This document shows, one piece after another, positions 23,868-32,433 of a stretch of 33,804 bases of DNA (position 1 is its first letter; each line of letters opens with the position of its first letter). The notes beneath the pieces are model-generated. The model worked only from the letters and a program-made list of their open reading frames with translations. It made no database searches and was not told where the DNA came from. The stretch is taken from NCBI GenBank assembly GCA_039820405.1, contig JBCBQC010000070.1:1-33804 (forward strand), in the 5' to 3' direction. A program made the position numbers and the translations under genes. Source of the stretch: CALLVY01 sp937899855 (GTDB taxonomy: Bacteria; Bacteroidota; Bacteroidia; Chitinophagales; Saprospiraceae).

Positions 23868-25313
23868 TTACCAACGACAGTCCAAGCTTTCCTGCGCTGC
23901 CCAGTCCCTTACCAACTGGGCGCTCTTCGGACAAAGCCTGCGGTTGAAACGCATCAGGGCCTGGACGATGGCTTGGTCTCGTTCGACCTCGATGGTGACT
24001 TCCGATACCCAAGCTCCCGTCTCGCTGAGCCGCCGTAGGGACCAGATGCTGCTCTGGCCTTCGCGACAATCCGCGGCGTATTGTTGTACGCAGTTGCTCA
24101 TGTAATAGCCTTCCAGGTAGAGTTCAAAATCCGATTTGAGCTGAACGATTTCGTAAGTGACGGCTTTGACCTCTTTTTGAAAGGGACCGATCGTGCTCCG
24201 GGGCAGCTCCCCGCTCTGCGCAATGGCTTGCTGTCCTTCCAGATAGTGGGTTACCAAGCGCCGAAAGGCCCGGGGCGTCCGCCCCTTCATCCGCAGGGGG
24301 CGTTTGGCTTCTTCGCGTTGGTGGATGAGGTAGCGCATCCAGGGCACCCACTCGGTACACTCGATCTCCGCTTGGTAGCGCAAGAAGAAACGGATGACGC
24401 TTTGGTAATACTCGGGCAGCTCCTCGGGAAAGGCATCTTCGAGGGTGGCCAGGAGTTCGCTTCCCAGGAAAATGGTCCGAATCAAGTCGCGGTCGTTGGC
24501 GAAGTGGTGCTGTCTAATAAAGCGCAGCACTTCGGTCCCCCAGCGGAGGTAAAAATCGGGATGCCTCATCAAAAAGGGCCACAACTGTTGGATGATCCGT
24601 GGGCAAAGACCGTGGCTTCGCAGACAGGCCCACCGGAGAACATCCTGGAAGGAATACAGCCGGCGGGGGGCGCGAAGCAGGAAGGTATTGGCCTTGCTCG
24701 GAACGGGAAAGCTGGACGCTTTGGGATAGGTGTGTACCCCCTTGCCTTGGGATAGGTGGAGCAACATTTCGAAGTGAAAATTGTAGTGCGCATCCTTGCG
24801 CCAGTTGGGGTAGTCGATAAAGCGTTGGTGAAAGCGAAAGAGGATGGCGGGGATTTGGTGCGGGTAGCGGACGTAGGTGTGCCGGATAAAACTCTTGATG
24901 ACGAGGTGGGGATTCTGGGTCCGTGGGGGGCGCCAGGACCGAACGCTGCGAACGATCTTTCCCCGACACAGCCAGAAGAGGAATACGTCTTGCTTTTGCA
25001 GCAGCAGGGAGCGAAGCTTGGGTTGGGCCAGCAGCTCATCGGCCAGCTCGTAGGGGGAGGGGTAAAGGGGCCAGTACTGATCGACGCCGGCCGTGCGAAT
25101 AAAGCGGCGCAGCAATTGACAGAGCTGGAGCAGATCGGGGTGGCGCCATTCGCGGGGGATTTTGTGGTCGTAATAGCGAATGCTGCGCAAGTACTGCCGA
25201 TTGCGGAGATGATAAAGGTGGGGACGTTTACGCTGTTTGAACAATTGTTGGAACTGGAGCTGCTCCGCTTCGCGGGTGGCGGCACGTTCCTGACGGCGGT
25301 GGCGATTGGCCAT
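23868..25313 (-). CDS. PcfJ-like domain protein
   Basis: This is a 481-residue basic protein, rich in Arg, His and aromatic residues. The C-terminal 80 residues (YYMSNCVQQYAADCREGQSS, then IWSLRR, VTIEV, IVQALMRFNR) match the conserved block of the PcfJ family (PF14284). That family is named after a gene of the enterococcal conjugative plasmid pCF10 and is also found on many chromosomes and mobile elements. Its biochemical role is unknown. Cys408 and the spaced Gln, Arg and Asn residues are the family-typical positions. The start at MANRHRRQER is chosen because the open frame upstream (to 25505) does not look coding. No other conjugation, plasmid or phage genes are nearby. A -7 box on this strand at 25524-25517 would give a leader of about 200 nt. 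Confidence 0.72.
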   Translation of the reverse strand: MANRHRRQERAATREAEQLQFQQLFKQRKRPHLYHLRNRQYLRSIRYYDHKIPREWRHPDLLQLCQLLRRFIRTAGVDQYWPLYPSPYELADELLAQPKLRSLLLQKQDVFLFWLCRGKIVRSVRSWRPPRTQNPHLVIKSFIRHTYVRYPHQIPAILFRFHQRFIDYPNWRKDAHYNFHFEMLLHLSQGKGVHTYPKASSFPVPSKANTFLLRAPRRLYSFQDVLRWACLRSHGLCPRIIQQLWPFLMRHPDFYLRWGTEVLRFIRQHHFANDRDLIRTIFLGSELLATLEDAFPEELPEYYQSVIRFFLRYQAEIECTEWVPWMRYLIHQREEAKRPLRMKGRTPRAFRRLVTHYLEGQQAIAQSGELPRSTIGPFQKEVKAVTYEIVQLKSDFELYLEGYYMSNCVQQYAADCREGQSSIWSLRRLSETGAWVSEVTIEVERDQAIVQALMRFNRRLCPKSAQLVRDWAAQESLDCRW

Positions 25314-25516
25314 AGGGATACAAACTTTGACGTTGAACAAAAAAGGGTATGGAAAACGTAGCGCGACCTTTCCAAGTCCAGGGACGGACGGACGGTCTTG
25401 GTAAATGATGATTGACAAGCATGGTTGGTATTTTTTTAATGGTGAAAAATGACAACAGCTCAAGCTGGCCGTCGTCGGACAGCTCGTGGGAAAAGGCCGG
25501 GGCACTTTCTCGAAAA

Positions 25517-25524
25517 CAAAGATA
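25517..25524 (-). promoter_or_regulatory. -7 box TATCTTTG upstream of the PcfJ-like gene
   Basis: This is an exact TAnnTTTG match on the minus strand. The -33 region (around 25545) has only TTAT. The distance to the chosen start (25313) is about 200 nt, so either the leader is long or translation starts further upstream. Confidence 0.4.
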
Positions 25525-25689
25525 AAATCGGAAGGACAGTGGCTATAACTTCGGGGTCCGTGACAAAGTTCCCTTGCGCAGCAAAACCTCGGCCCGGTTG
25601 GGTGAAATCACCTTCCAGATTTCTTGATATGCCATAAAAAATAATGTGTTTTTGGCGGAATACACTGATTTTCTATGCCAATCGGCCCC

Positions 25690-25697
25690 TAGTTTTG
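25690..25697 (+). promoter_or_regulatory. -7 box TAGTTTTG upstream of the small membrane protein gene
   Basis: This is an exact match to TAnnTTTG, with a T-rich TTTT 17 nt upstream. Transcription starting near 25703 gives a leader of about 65 nt and excludes the earlier in-frame ATG at 25644, which supports the start at 25770. Confidence 0.5.
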
Positions 25698-25769
25698 TAC
25701 CAGATCTCGGTCGTATCCGCCCGCGGGCCGTACCACCGGATGATTCTTCCAAACCACAAAATTTTAGTC

Positions 25770-26222
25770 ATGAAACGAAACGCATGGATACTTACCTGTA
25801 TTCCCTTGTTGCTACTGCTGCTGGGCGTCCTACTGCCCCGCGTGCTAAGCGCCGCGATGGTCGCTTCCGCACCCACCGCCCCCCTTTCCCAACCGTCCGC
25901 TACGGAGGAACCGTCCGACCGTTCCTTCACCGGCGTACGCTTGCTGCCCAAGCGTTTGCGAAAGACCGCCCAAAAAGACCGCCTCCTCTCTCGCAACCAA
26001 TTGTTTATGGCCGCCATTCTGGGGATGGTAGGCGCGGGAATTCTTATTTCCCACGGCGTCTTCCCCTGGTTGGGTGCGCTGTGTCTGGTAGGTGGATTCG
26101 CCAGTTTGATCCTCGCCCTTTTCCGTGGTAAGCGTACGCGCAATTGGCTCATCGCTCTCCTGACGCCCGTACTGGCCATGGGCTATTACATCCTCTTTAT
26201 TTTATGCAACCTATCGGCTTAA
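25770..26222 (+). CDS. Small membrane protein of unknown function
   Basis: This 150-residue protein is one I do not recognise. The N-terminus (MKRNAWILTCIPLLLLLLGV) is a signal peptide or first membrane helix (about 5-28). A Ser/Pro/Thr-rich stretch (30-50) and a basic segment (LPKRLRKTAQKDR, about 59-71) follow. Three hydrophobic helices come next (about 78-95, 98-117 and 126-146), linked by the basic turn FRGKRTRNW. The order is reminiscent of small Bacteroidota membrane proteins with a cleaved signal and a compact helical bundle. It has its own promoter-like sequence and stands between the PcfJ-like gene and the efflux operon, which converges on it. Coding status is supported by the signal-like start, sensible composition and upstream -7 box. 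Confidence 0.65.
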   Translation: MKRNAWILTCIPLLLLLLGVLLPRVLSAAMVASAPTAPLSQPSATEEPSDRSFTGVRLLPKRLRKTAQKDRLLSRNQLFMAAILGMVGAGILISHGVFPWLGALCLVGGFASLILALFRGKRTRNWLIALLTPVLAMGYYILFILCNLSA

Positions 26223-26341
26223 ACGCGATTGGCTTAACACGAAAACGAAAGCTTAAACAGCCAGCCCCTTTGCGGGGGCGGCCCCGAAACTAAACCAAAC
26301 CATTCACGGACCGAGGCGAGCTGCCCGAAAGGGGCAGAATC

Positions 26342-26372
26342 AAAAAGGGGCGATCACCAACGGATCGCCCCT
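26342..26372 (-). terminator. Terminator of the efflux operon
   Basis: AGGGGCGATC (26346-26355) and GATCGCCCCT (26363-26372) form a perfect 10-bp stem with a 7-nt loop. On the minus strand the stem is followed by TTTT, as expected for Rho-independent termination 58 nt past the RND stop. Two smaller GC hairpins at about 26263-26278 and 26321-26337 lack T-runs. Confidence 0.85.
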
Positions 26373-26429
26373 ACCTAAAATATTGAGCTTTGACTATTAA
26401 TTACTTGGTCTTTTCAGCCCGCTCCGAGC

Positions 26430-29400
26430 TTACTGTTCCGCGGGAAGTACGGCGGGGCTAAAGAGCTGGTACAAAATCGGTACGAGGAGCAGGACAAAAG
26501 TCGTCGAGGTCAGTAGGCCGCCGATGATGGTCCATCCCATGGGCGCCCACATCGATCCTCCCGCCAGCGTCAGTGGCAGTAGCCCCAGGATGGTAGTGAG
26601 GGTGGTGAGTACGATGGGAACAAAACGCACCTCTCCCGCCAGTTGGGCCGCTTCGTCGATCGACTTGCCCTCTTCCCGCATGCGATTGGCAAAATCCACC
26701 AAAACGATCGAGTTGTTGATGGCGATTCCAATCAGACTCACTAGGCCAATAAAGGCCGTGAAGGAGAAAGAAATGCCCACGATGAAAAGGGCCAGGATGG
26801 AACCGATGATGGCCAAGGGCAGGGCGGAAAAGATAATGAGGGGCTGGCTGAAGGAGCGGAACTGGATGATGAGTACGCCCATGATGAGAATGAGGGCCAT
26901 CAAGGAGGCGATACCCAGGCCGCCGAAGGACTTCTCGCGCTCCTCAAGTTCGCCCTTGAATTCGAAGGAGTAGCCTTCCGCCCAGTCGAGGGCTTCCAAC
27001 TGGGTGCTCAGGTCAGCTACGACATCGTCGAGGATGTAGCCCTGAGCCACATCGCCGAGTACGCTAGCGACCCGATCGGTATTGAGGTGGCCGATCTGGG
27101 TGGGGGCCTGGGTAAATTCCATACTGGCCAGCTGGCCGAGGGGGATGTCATGGTTGCTCAGGGAGCGGACCTGGATTTTATCAAAATCATCGAGCTGGAA
27201 ACGCTCGTCAAAATCGTAGCGCATGACGACGGGGTATTCGTCAGCGTCGTCGTTGCGGAGGGTACCGATGGTGGTCCCGTTGACGAAGCTGCGAATGGTT
27301 TTGTCGATCTGGAAAATGGGTACTCCGAAGAGCATGGCTTTGTCGCGGTTGATGTTGAAGTAAATATCGGTACTGCTGGTACGCAGGCTATTGTCGATGT
27401 TGATCGCCCCCGGGTGTTGGCTGGCTACCCGTTCTACTTGCTGGGCGTAGTCCTGGAGTTTGTCCAGGTCGTTGCCGTAGATCTTGATGGCGATGGGTGC
27501 TTCCGTGGGAGGGCCCTGGACAAATTCGCGGACGTCGATGCGGGCGTTGGCGTACTGGCCAAACTCGCTGCGCAGGTCGTCGAGTAGGGCGTAGAAATCG
27601 GCCACCTCGTACGCTTTGAGTTGGACCAGGATTTCGCCATAATTGCTGGCGAAATTGCGGGGGAAGGTGTTGTAGTAAATCCGCGGGTTGCCGTGACCGA
27701 TATTGGAGGCGTAGTAGGCCACATCCTCCTTGCTGTTCAGTACTTCCTCTACGTAGCTGACCACTTCGTCGGTAGCGTCCAGATTGCTGCCATTGGGGAG
27801 GCTAATGGTGATGCGGAAGATGGGTTTTTCGGCCTTGGGGAAGAAGCTGACGCCCACGTAAGGGAAGAGTAGGAGCGAGCCTACGAAGCTGGTCAGGGCA
27901 ATTCCGATGGTGAGGGCCTTGTGGTTCAAAGACCATTGGAGGGCCCGGCGGTAGGGGCCCGTCACGAAGCGTTGGAGGGTCCGCAATCCGATGGATTGGG
28001 CGGGGCCCTCGGTGCTGATTTTTTTGCCGCGTAGGAAGCGACTGGCCAGGAAGGGGGTGAGGCTGATGGCCCCGAGGAAGGAGGCGGCGAGTACGGCGAT
28101 GACGGTGACGGGGAGGGCTTTGATAAATTCTCCGGTCGTTTCGGGCATCATGATGATGGGGACGAAGGCCAGGACCGTGGTGAGGGTGGCGCTGAGGAGG
28201 GGCGTTACCAGTTGGGACGTGCCCTTGATGGCCGCCGCCCGCGCACTCAAACCCTCGGCCATAAAGCGTTCCGTATTTTCAATTACGGCGATGGAATTGT
28301 CGACCAATAGCCCGAGAGCAACCACCAGTCCAGCGATGGACATCTGCTGTAGTCCCAGTTCAAAATAATTGACCACCCACAAGCCGATCAGGATGGAGGT
28401 GGGGATGGCAATCATGACCACGCTCGCCGAGCGGAAGCCAAGTACGAAAAGGATGATGACCCCCACGAGTAAAATACCTTGGAGGAGGTTGTTGGTAAAA
28501 CCACTCACCCGATCCTCCACTCCCGCCGATTGGTCGTAGACGTACTCCACGCGGACATCATCAGCCAGCGGAGTGGCCGCAATTTTTTCCTGGATGGGGT
28601 TGGCGACGTCAAAGATATTGTAACCCTCCTTTTGCTGGATGGTGAGCACCAAACTGCGCTCGCCGTTGAAGCGGCTGACCCAGCGTTCGTCCTGATAATC
28701 CATAAACACATCGGCGATGCTCTTGAGGTAGATGATCTTGCCTTGGTAAGAGCCAACGACGGTATTTTTAATCTCCTCTACATCCGAATAGGAGCCCGAA
28801 GTTTTGATGTTAAACAGTTTCTGGGAAATCTTGATGGCCCCACCGGGGATATTGGCATTGTTGCTCTGGAAGGCACGTTCGATATCGTCGAGGGATACGT
28901 TCAACTGCTTCATCTTGATGGGCTGTAGCGCGATGCGCACCTCCTGGTCGGGGTAGGCTTCAATTTTCATTTTTCGAACCCCATCTACCTTTTCGACGAT
29001 CTTCTTCAAGCGATCCGCTTCTTCCTCTAACTGGGCGTACGAAGCACTGGATGACACCAGAGCCAATTGGAAAATGGCGACCGTCGTGGTCGACTGCTCC
29101 CGTACCTCTAGGCTGTAGAGGTCATCGGGGAGCTCCTTGCTCAAGCCCGTTACCTTGGCCTGCACCTCGTCGAACTTATCTTTTGGATCCACTCCGAAGG
29201 TAAATTCGATTTGAATAACGGCCACGCCATCGCTAATGTCAGTGACGATTTCCACCACATCATCCAACTCGTTGACGGCCTCTTCGATGGGGTCGGCTAC
29301 CTGACTCTCGACGTCCTTGGGCGTAGCTCCCGGATAGATGGCAATGACGGTAACGGCGGGTAGGTCCATGACGGGATCCTCCGACCGTGGCATCCCGAAG

Positions 29401-29486
29401 TAAGAACTGATGCCGAGTACCAACAGGAACACGAAGGCCGTGATGGTAAATTGATAGTTATCGATGGCAAATTTTGGGATATTCAT
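26430..29486 (-). CDS. RND family efflux transporter permease subunit
   Basis: This 1018-residue inner-membrane proton-driven efflux pump (AcrB/MdtB superfamily, COG0841) extrudes drugs or other amphiphiles through the adjacent fusion protein and TolC-like channel. It has the family layout: helix 1 at about 12-32, a periplasmic porter half (about 33-330), a helix cluster (about 335-540), a second periplasmic half and a final helix cluster to about 1010. The TM4 proton-relay motif reads LLVDNSIAVIEN (393-404), with Asp396 followed by Asn rather than the double Asp of AcrB. TM10 reads IGIAINNSIVLVDF without the Lys of AcrB. Such variants are frequent in the broader family. It is the last gene of the operon and is separated from the fusion-protein gene by 149 bp with inverted repeats. 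Substrate unknown; a metal-pump identity is not supported. Confidence 0.95.
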   Translation of the reverse strand: MNIPKFAIDNYQFTITAFVFLLVLGISSYFGMPRSEDPVMDLPAVTVIAIYPGATPKDVESQVADPIEEAVNELDDVVEIVTDISDGVAVIQIEFTFGVDPKDKFDEVQAKVTGLSKELPDDLYSLEVREQSTTTVAIFQLALVSSSASYAQLEEEADRLKKIVEKVDGVRKMKIEAYPDQEVRIALQPIKMKQLNVSLDDIERAFQSNNANIPGGAIKISQKLFNIKTSGSYSDVEEIKNTVVGSYQGKIIYLKSIADVFMDYQDERWVSRFNGERSLVLTIQQKEGYNIFDVANPIQEKIAATPLADDVRVEYVYDQSAGVEDRVSGFTNNLLQGILLVGVIILFVLGFRSASVVMIAIPTSILIGLWVVNYFELGLQQMSIAGLVVALGLLVDNSIAVIENTERFMAEGLSARAAAIKGTSQLVTPLLSATLTTVLAFVPIIMMPETTGEFIKALPVTVIAVLAASFLGAISLTPFLASRFLRGKKISTEGPAQSIGLRTLQRFVTGPYRRALQWSLNHKALTIGIALTSFVGSLLLFPYVGVSFFPKAEKPIFRITISLPNGSNLDATDEVVSYVEEVLNSKEDVAYYASNIGHGNPRIYYNTFPRNFASNYGEILVQLKAYEVADFYALLDDLRSEFGQYANARIDVREFVQGPPTEAPIAIKIYGNDLDKLQDYAQQVERVASQHPGAINIDNSLRTSSTDIYFNINRDKAMLFGVPIFQIDKTIRSFVNGTTIGTLRNDDADEYPVVMRYDFDERFQLDDFDKIQVRSLSNHDIPLGQLASMEFTQAPTQIGHLNTDRVASVLGDVAQGYILDDVVADLSTQLEALDWAEGYSFEFKGELEEREKSFGGLGIASLMALILIMGVLIIQFRSFSQPLIIFSALPLAIIGSILALFIVGISFSFTAFIGLVSLIGIAINNSIVLVDFANRMREEGKSIDEAAQLAGEVRFVPIVLTTLTTILGLLPLTLAGGSMWAPMGWTIIGGLLTSTTFVLLLVPILYQLFSPAVLPAEQ

Positions 29487-29509
29487 GACTTTTTTTGATT
29501 TTTTACTAG

Positions 29510-29593
29510 GCCAAGTCTGTAACTACCGGGGACTTGGCGCTCGGATTGAAGACCTTGATGTTTAAAATTTACGGTCCCGATACCAATCGGGAT
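29510..29593 (-). other. Two inverted repeats in the gap between fusion-protein and RND genes
   Basis: GCCAAGTC (29510-29517) pairs with GACTTGGC (29531-29538), and TCCCGAT pairs with ATCGGGA at about 29576-29593. Neither is followed by a T-run on the coding strand, so they look like mRNA structures or processing sites rather than terminators. Confidence 0.4.
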
Positions 29594-29635
29594 AAAGTGC
29601 CCAAAGTGTCTACTCGTAGTCTTTGCTACCGCCCC

Positions 29636-30766
29636 CTACTTCACACTCACCAGACTTTCGTCTTCCAAGTAGCCGGCTCCCTTTACCACCACCACCTTAC
29701 CCGCAGCCAAACCATCCCGGAGCAGGAGGTTTTCTCCTTCAATCTGGTAAATGTCCACCGTCTTCTTGATGGCTTTTTCTCCTTCCACCACAAACACGAC
29801 CCCCCGATTCTTTTCCGCGCTCACCAGGGCATCCACCGGAATGCTCACCAGTGATTGCTCCTGCTCCGCGGCAATGTACACCTGTCCCACAAAGCCAGAC
29901 AGGAGTTTTTTACCCGCCGCATCGATCTCTACCTCTACCGCGTAGGTTCCCGTGTAAGGATCGGCAATGTTGGCGATTTCCCGCACGGTACCCCGAAAGT
30001 CCATTTGGGGGTAGGCATCAAAGCCGACGGTGGCCACGGCGCCGAGGGCCAGGTGGATGACCTCCTTATCGGTGACGTTGACCCGGATGATCTGGGCCTT
30101 GTCTTTGGAGCCAAACAAGAACAGGGGCTGACCCGGTCCGATCAACTCGTTGGCTTCTCCCATCTTGAGGAGGATCTCCCCATTGGCGGGCGCGACGATG
30201 CGGGAGTGGTCGCGATTGAACTGGGCGATGTCGGCCGTACGCTGGCTAAAGCTCAGTCCGGTCTCGGCGGCTTGCAGTTGGTTGCGGGCGTTATTGAGCT
30301 GCAACTTGGCGTCTTCCAATTGATCGAGGGTGGCCACACTATCGGCGTACAGCCCCTGGACGTTGCGGAAGTCGCGCTCGGCTTTATTGAGCATCAGGCG
30401 GGCGTTGTCGATCGTGATTTTGGACTGTTGAATGCCCAGTACGCTTTGTTCCACCTGCGCCTCGATTTCATCGAGTTGTAGCTCGGCCAGCAATTGTCCC
30501 CTGCGGACTTTTTGTCCTTCGCTCACCAGGATTTTCCCTACGATTCCTCCGGTTTTAAAACTCAGTTTGACCTCCTCACTCGACGACAGTTGGCCGACGG
30601 CAAAGATCTGCTCGCGGTGAGCGATTTGCTGGGCGGTGGCGACGTCTACTTGCCGGGGGAGTTGGTCTTTGGTGCTGGTATTTTCTTCGTCGGCACGGAG
30701 GATGTTGATGCTCAGCCCCAGGCCAATGATCAATAATGGGATGATGATATAAACTAATTTTTTCAT
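29636..30766 (-). CDS. Efflux RND transporter periplasmic adaptor (membrane fusion protein)
   Basis: This 376-residue adaptor of the AcrA/HlyD family links the RND pump to the outer-membrane channel. An N-terminal membrane anchor or signal (about 4-21) is followed by the first half of the lipoyl domain (VKLSFKTGGIVGKILVSEGQ, 66-85) and a helical hairpin (about 100-185). The second lipoyl half follows (SRIVAPANGEILLKMGEANE, 188-207), then the beta-barrel domain (VNVTDKEVIHLALGAVATVG) and the membrane-proximal domain at the C-terminus. The N-terminus has no lipobox Cys, so it is anchored by the helix or released by cleavage. It lies 45 nt downstream of the tolC-like gene on the same strand, so the two are almost certainly co-transcribed. 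Confidence 0.95.
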   Translation of the reverse strand: MKKLVYIIIPLLIIGLGLSINILRADEENTSTKDQLPRQVDVATAQQIAHREQIFAVGQLSSSEEVKLSFKTGGIVGKILVSEGQKVRRGQLLAELQLDEIEAQVEQSVLGIQQSKITIDNARLMLNKAERDFRNVQGLYADSVATLDQLEDAKLQLNNARNQLQAAETGLSFSQRTADIAQFNRDHSRIVAPANGEILLKMGEANELIGPGQPLFLFGSKDKAQIIRVNVTDKEVIHLALGAVATVGFDAYPQMDFRGTVREIANIADPYTGTYAVEVEIDAAGKKLLSGFVGQVYIAAEQEQSLVSIPVDALVSAEKNRGVVFVVEGEKAIKKTVDIYQIEGENLLLRDGLAAGKVVVVKGAGYLEDESLVSVK

Positions 30767-30811
30767 GACGATGATTTGATGCTAATACTGATTTTAATCC
30801 GTTGAAAAAGG

Positions 30812-32197
30812 TTATTGGGCAAGGTCTTTACCGAGTACCCACTCTAGCTCCGCCAACTTGACTTGAATGTCAAATTCGGCGATGATCTTGCGGCGTTGGG
30901 CATTGGTCAGCTGGGTGCGTGCGTCGGTCAATTCGACGAGATTGGCTTGGCCCTGGCGAAACTTTTTCTCCACCAATTGGTACGCGCCCTGCGCACTTTT
31001 GATCTCGCTATTGCTCAAGTCCATTTGTTGCAGCGCCGTCCGAGCTTGGTACCAGGTTTCGATTACCTGTAAGCCAATTTGCTGACGCACCTCCGATTTT
31101 TGACTCTGGATTCGACTCTTATCGATCTGGGCTTGCTGTACTTTGGCCTTGGTGGTACGGTTGAAAATGGGCCAGCTCAAGACCAGCGAGCCCATCAGGA
31201 AGTCGTCGTCGGGGCCAAAGCTATAGTCTACACCCTGGAAGCCGTAATCGCCGACGAGGTTGATGGTGGGAAGGTTATTGCCCTTAAACAGGTCGATCTG
31301 ATTGTCGGAGATGGCCAGGTAGTGGTTAAACTGGGTCAGTTCGTCGCGTTGTTGCCAGGCCTCTTGTTGGGCCCCTTCGAGTGTGGGGAGGCTAAAAGCC
31401 TCGGGCAGTGGCATGAGTTCGATGGGCTCGGTGTAATCGCGATTGAGTAAGAAATTGAAGTAGGCTTGGGCCATGGCGACATCCTGCTCGGCTTGGGCCA
31501 ATTGCTGGGCGACCGATTGGACTTCGCGTTCGGCGCCGTACACCGCGTCCTTGGTGACTTGGTGGTTGCGGAAGAGGCTGTTGGTGGTCCGTAAGTTTTC
31601 CTTTACCAGTGCCAAAACTTCCTGATAGAGGGCCAGTCCTTCACTGGCTTTTTGGAAATTGTAGTAGGCCATCTTCACCTCCTTGACCAATTCTTTGCGG
31701 TAAGCTTCCACCGAGACCCGCTCTGCGGCGCTCTGGTTTTGCTGAATCTTTTGGTTGTTGATGATAGCGGTATTGAAGATGGGAAAAACCACGCGCAATT
31801 TGGTCTCGTGCTCGCGTACCCGCAGGAAATTCTCGCTTTGATTCTCGATGGTTGGGAAGGCCGGCAGTTCGGGATAGCCCTGGATGGCCTCGCGGTTGAA
31901 CTGGTTGATGACGTTCATATTTTCGTAGACGGGATTGAGCAAATCACCGACGGGCAGGTCGATGGTTCGTCCGCCCTGAGCTACGGAGTAGCGTGCTTCG
32001 AGGGAGAGTTGGGGGAGAAAATTGGCCTTGGCCTCGCGCAGGACGGCCAGGCTCCTTTCGTAGGACAGCTCCCTTTGTTGGAGGCTGATGTTGCTCTCTA
32101 AGGCGTAGTCGACGTACTGTTGGAGAGGTGTGGTCTGGGCGCCGAGGGCGGAGGCCCAGATGAGGAAAAGCAGGTTGAACCAGTGGGTTGTTTTCAT
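30812..32197 (-). CDS. TolC family outer-membrane efflux protein
   Basis: This 461-residue outer-membrane efflux channel (OEP family) is the first gene of the pump operon. A signal peptide (1-20, ending ALGAQ) is followed by two OEP repeats, each with long amphipathic helices. Visible marks are QYVDYALESNISLQQRELSY at the start of repeat 1, LSLEARYSVAQGG for a beta strand, GNNLPTINLVGDYGFQG opening the strands of repeat 2, and the Gln/Ala-rich helices that end near VLGKDLAQ. There is no lipobox Cys, as in TolC rather than OprM. The 236-bp gap to truA is divergent and should hold the operon promoter. I found no convincing -33/-7 pair on this strand. Confidence 0.94.
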   Translation of the reverse strand: MKTTHWFNLLFLIWASALGAQTTPLQQYVDYALESNISLQQRELSYERSLAVLREAKANFLPQLSLEARYSVAQGGRTIDLPVGDLLNPVYENMNVINQFNREAIQGYPELPAFPTIENQSENFLRVREHETKLRVVFPIFNTAIINNQKIQQNQSAAERVSVEAYRKELVKEVKMAYYNFQKASEGLALYQEVLALVKENLRTTNSLFRNHQVTKDAVYGAEREVQSVAQQLAQAEQDVAMAQAYFNFLLNRDYTEPIELMPLPEAFSLPTLEGAQQEAWQQRDELTQFNHYLAISDNQIDLFKGNNLPTINLVGDYGFQGVDYSFGPDDDFLMGSLVLSWPIFNRTTKAKVQQAQIDKSRIQSQKSEVRQQIGLQVIETWYQARTALQQMDLSNSEIKSAQGAYQLVEKKFRQGQANLVELTDARTQLTNAQRRKIIAEFDIQVKLAELEWVLGKDLAQ

Positions 32198-32378
32198 TGT
32201 GGTGTACGGAATTGATTAAATACGGTCACAATTTGCGGAAGCTGGGGCATATCTGAAAGGAGTTTGTGGCTAACCGTTGGCTGAGTGGGCTGAATCGTAA
32301 AAATTGGCAGCTGAACCGTTGGGGGCTTTGAAAGGGGAGGAGGGCTCCGTTGGCTCCGTACATTCGGGGCGGTGGGTC

Positions 32379-32409
32379 TTGTGCTCCCCGGTGGAAATCC
32401 GTAGCTTTA
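32379..32409 (+). promoter_or_regulatory. Putative truA promoter (TTG - N20 - TAGCTTTA)
   Basis: TTG (32379-32381), a 20-nt spacer and TAGCTTTA (32402-32409) follow the Bacteroidota pattern with one mismatch in the -7 box. It predicts a short leader of about 20 nt and excludes the upstream in-frame ATG at 32350. Confidence 0.45.
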
Positions 32410-32433
32410 CGACCACTTTCAATTCAATTGGCA

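Larger units (their letters stand above)
25314..25769. other. 456-bp intergenic region between divergent genes
   Basis: This region holds the putative promoters of both flanking genes: TATCTTTG on minus at 25524-25517 and TAGTTTTG on plus at 25690-25697. It also contains a possible 30-codon minus-strand frame (25635-25543, MAYQEIWK...) with no recognisable relatives. The first 200 bp next to the PcfJ-like gene have no clear gene. GGACGGACGGACGG near 25380 is a short simple repeat. Confidence 0.5.

Noticed and set aside
26263..26337. Additional terminators after the small membrane protein gene
   Set aside because: GC-rich hairpins are present but none is followed by a T-run, so I left only the efflux-operon terminator.
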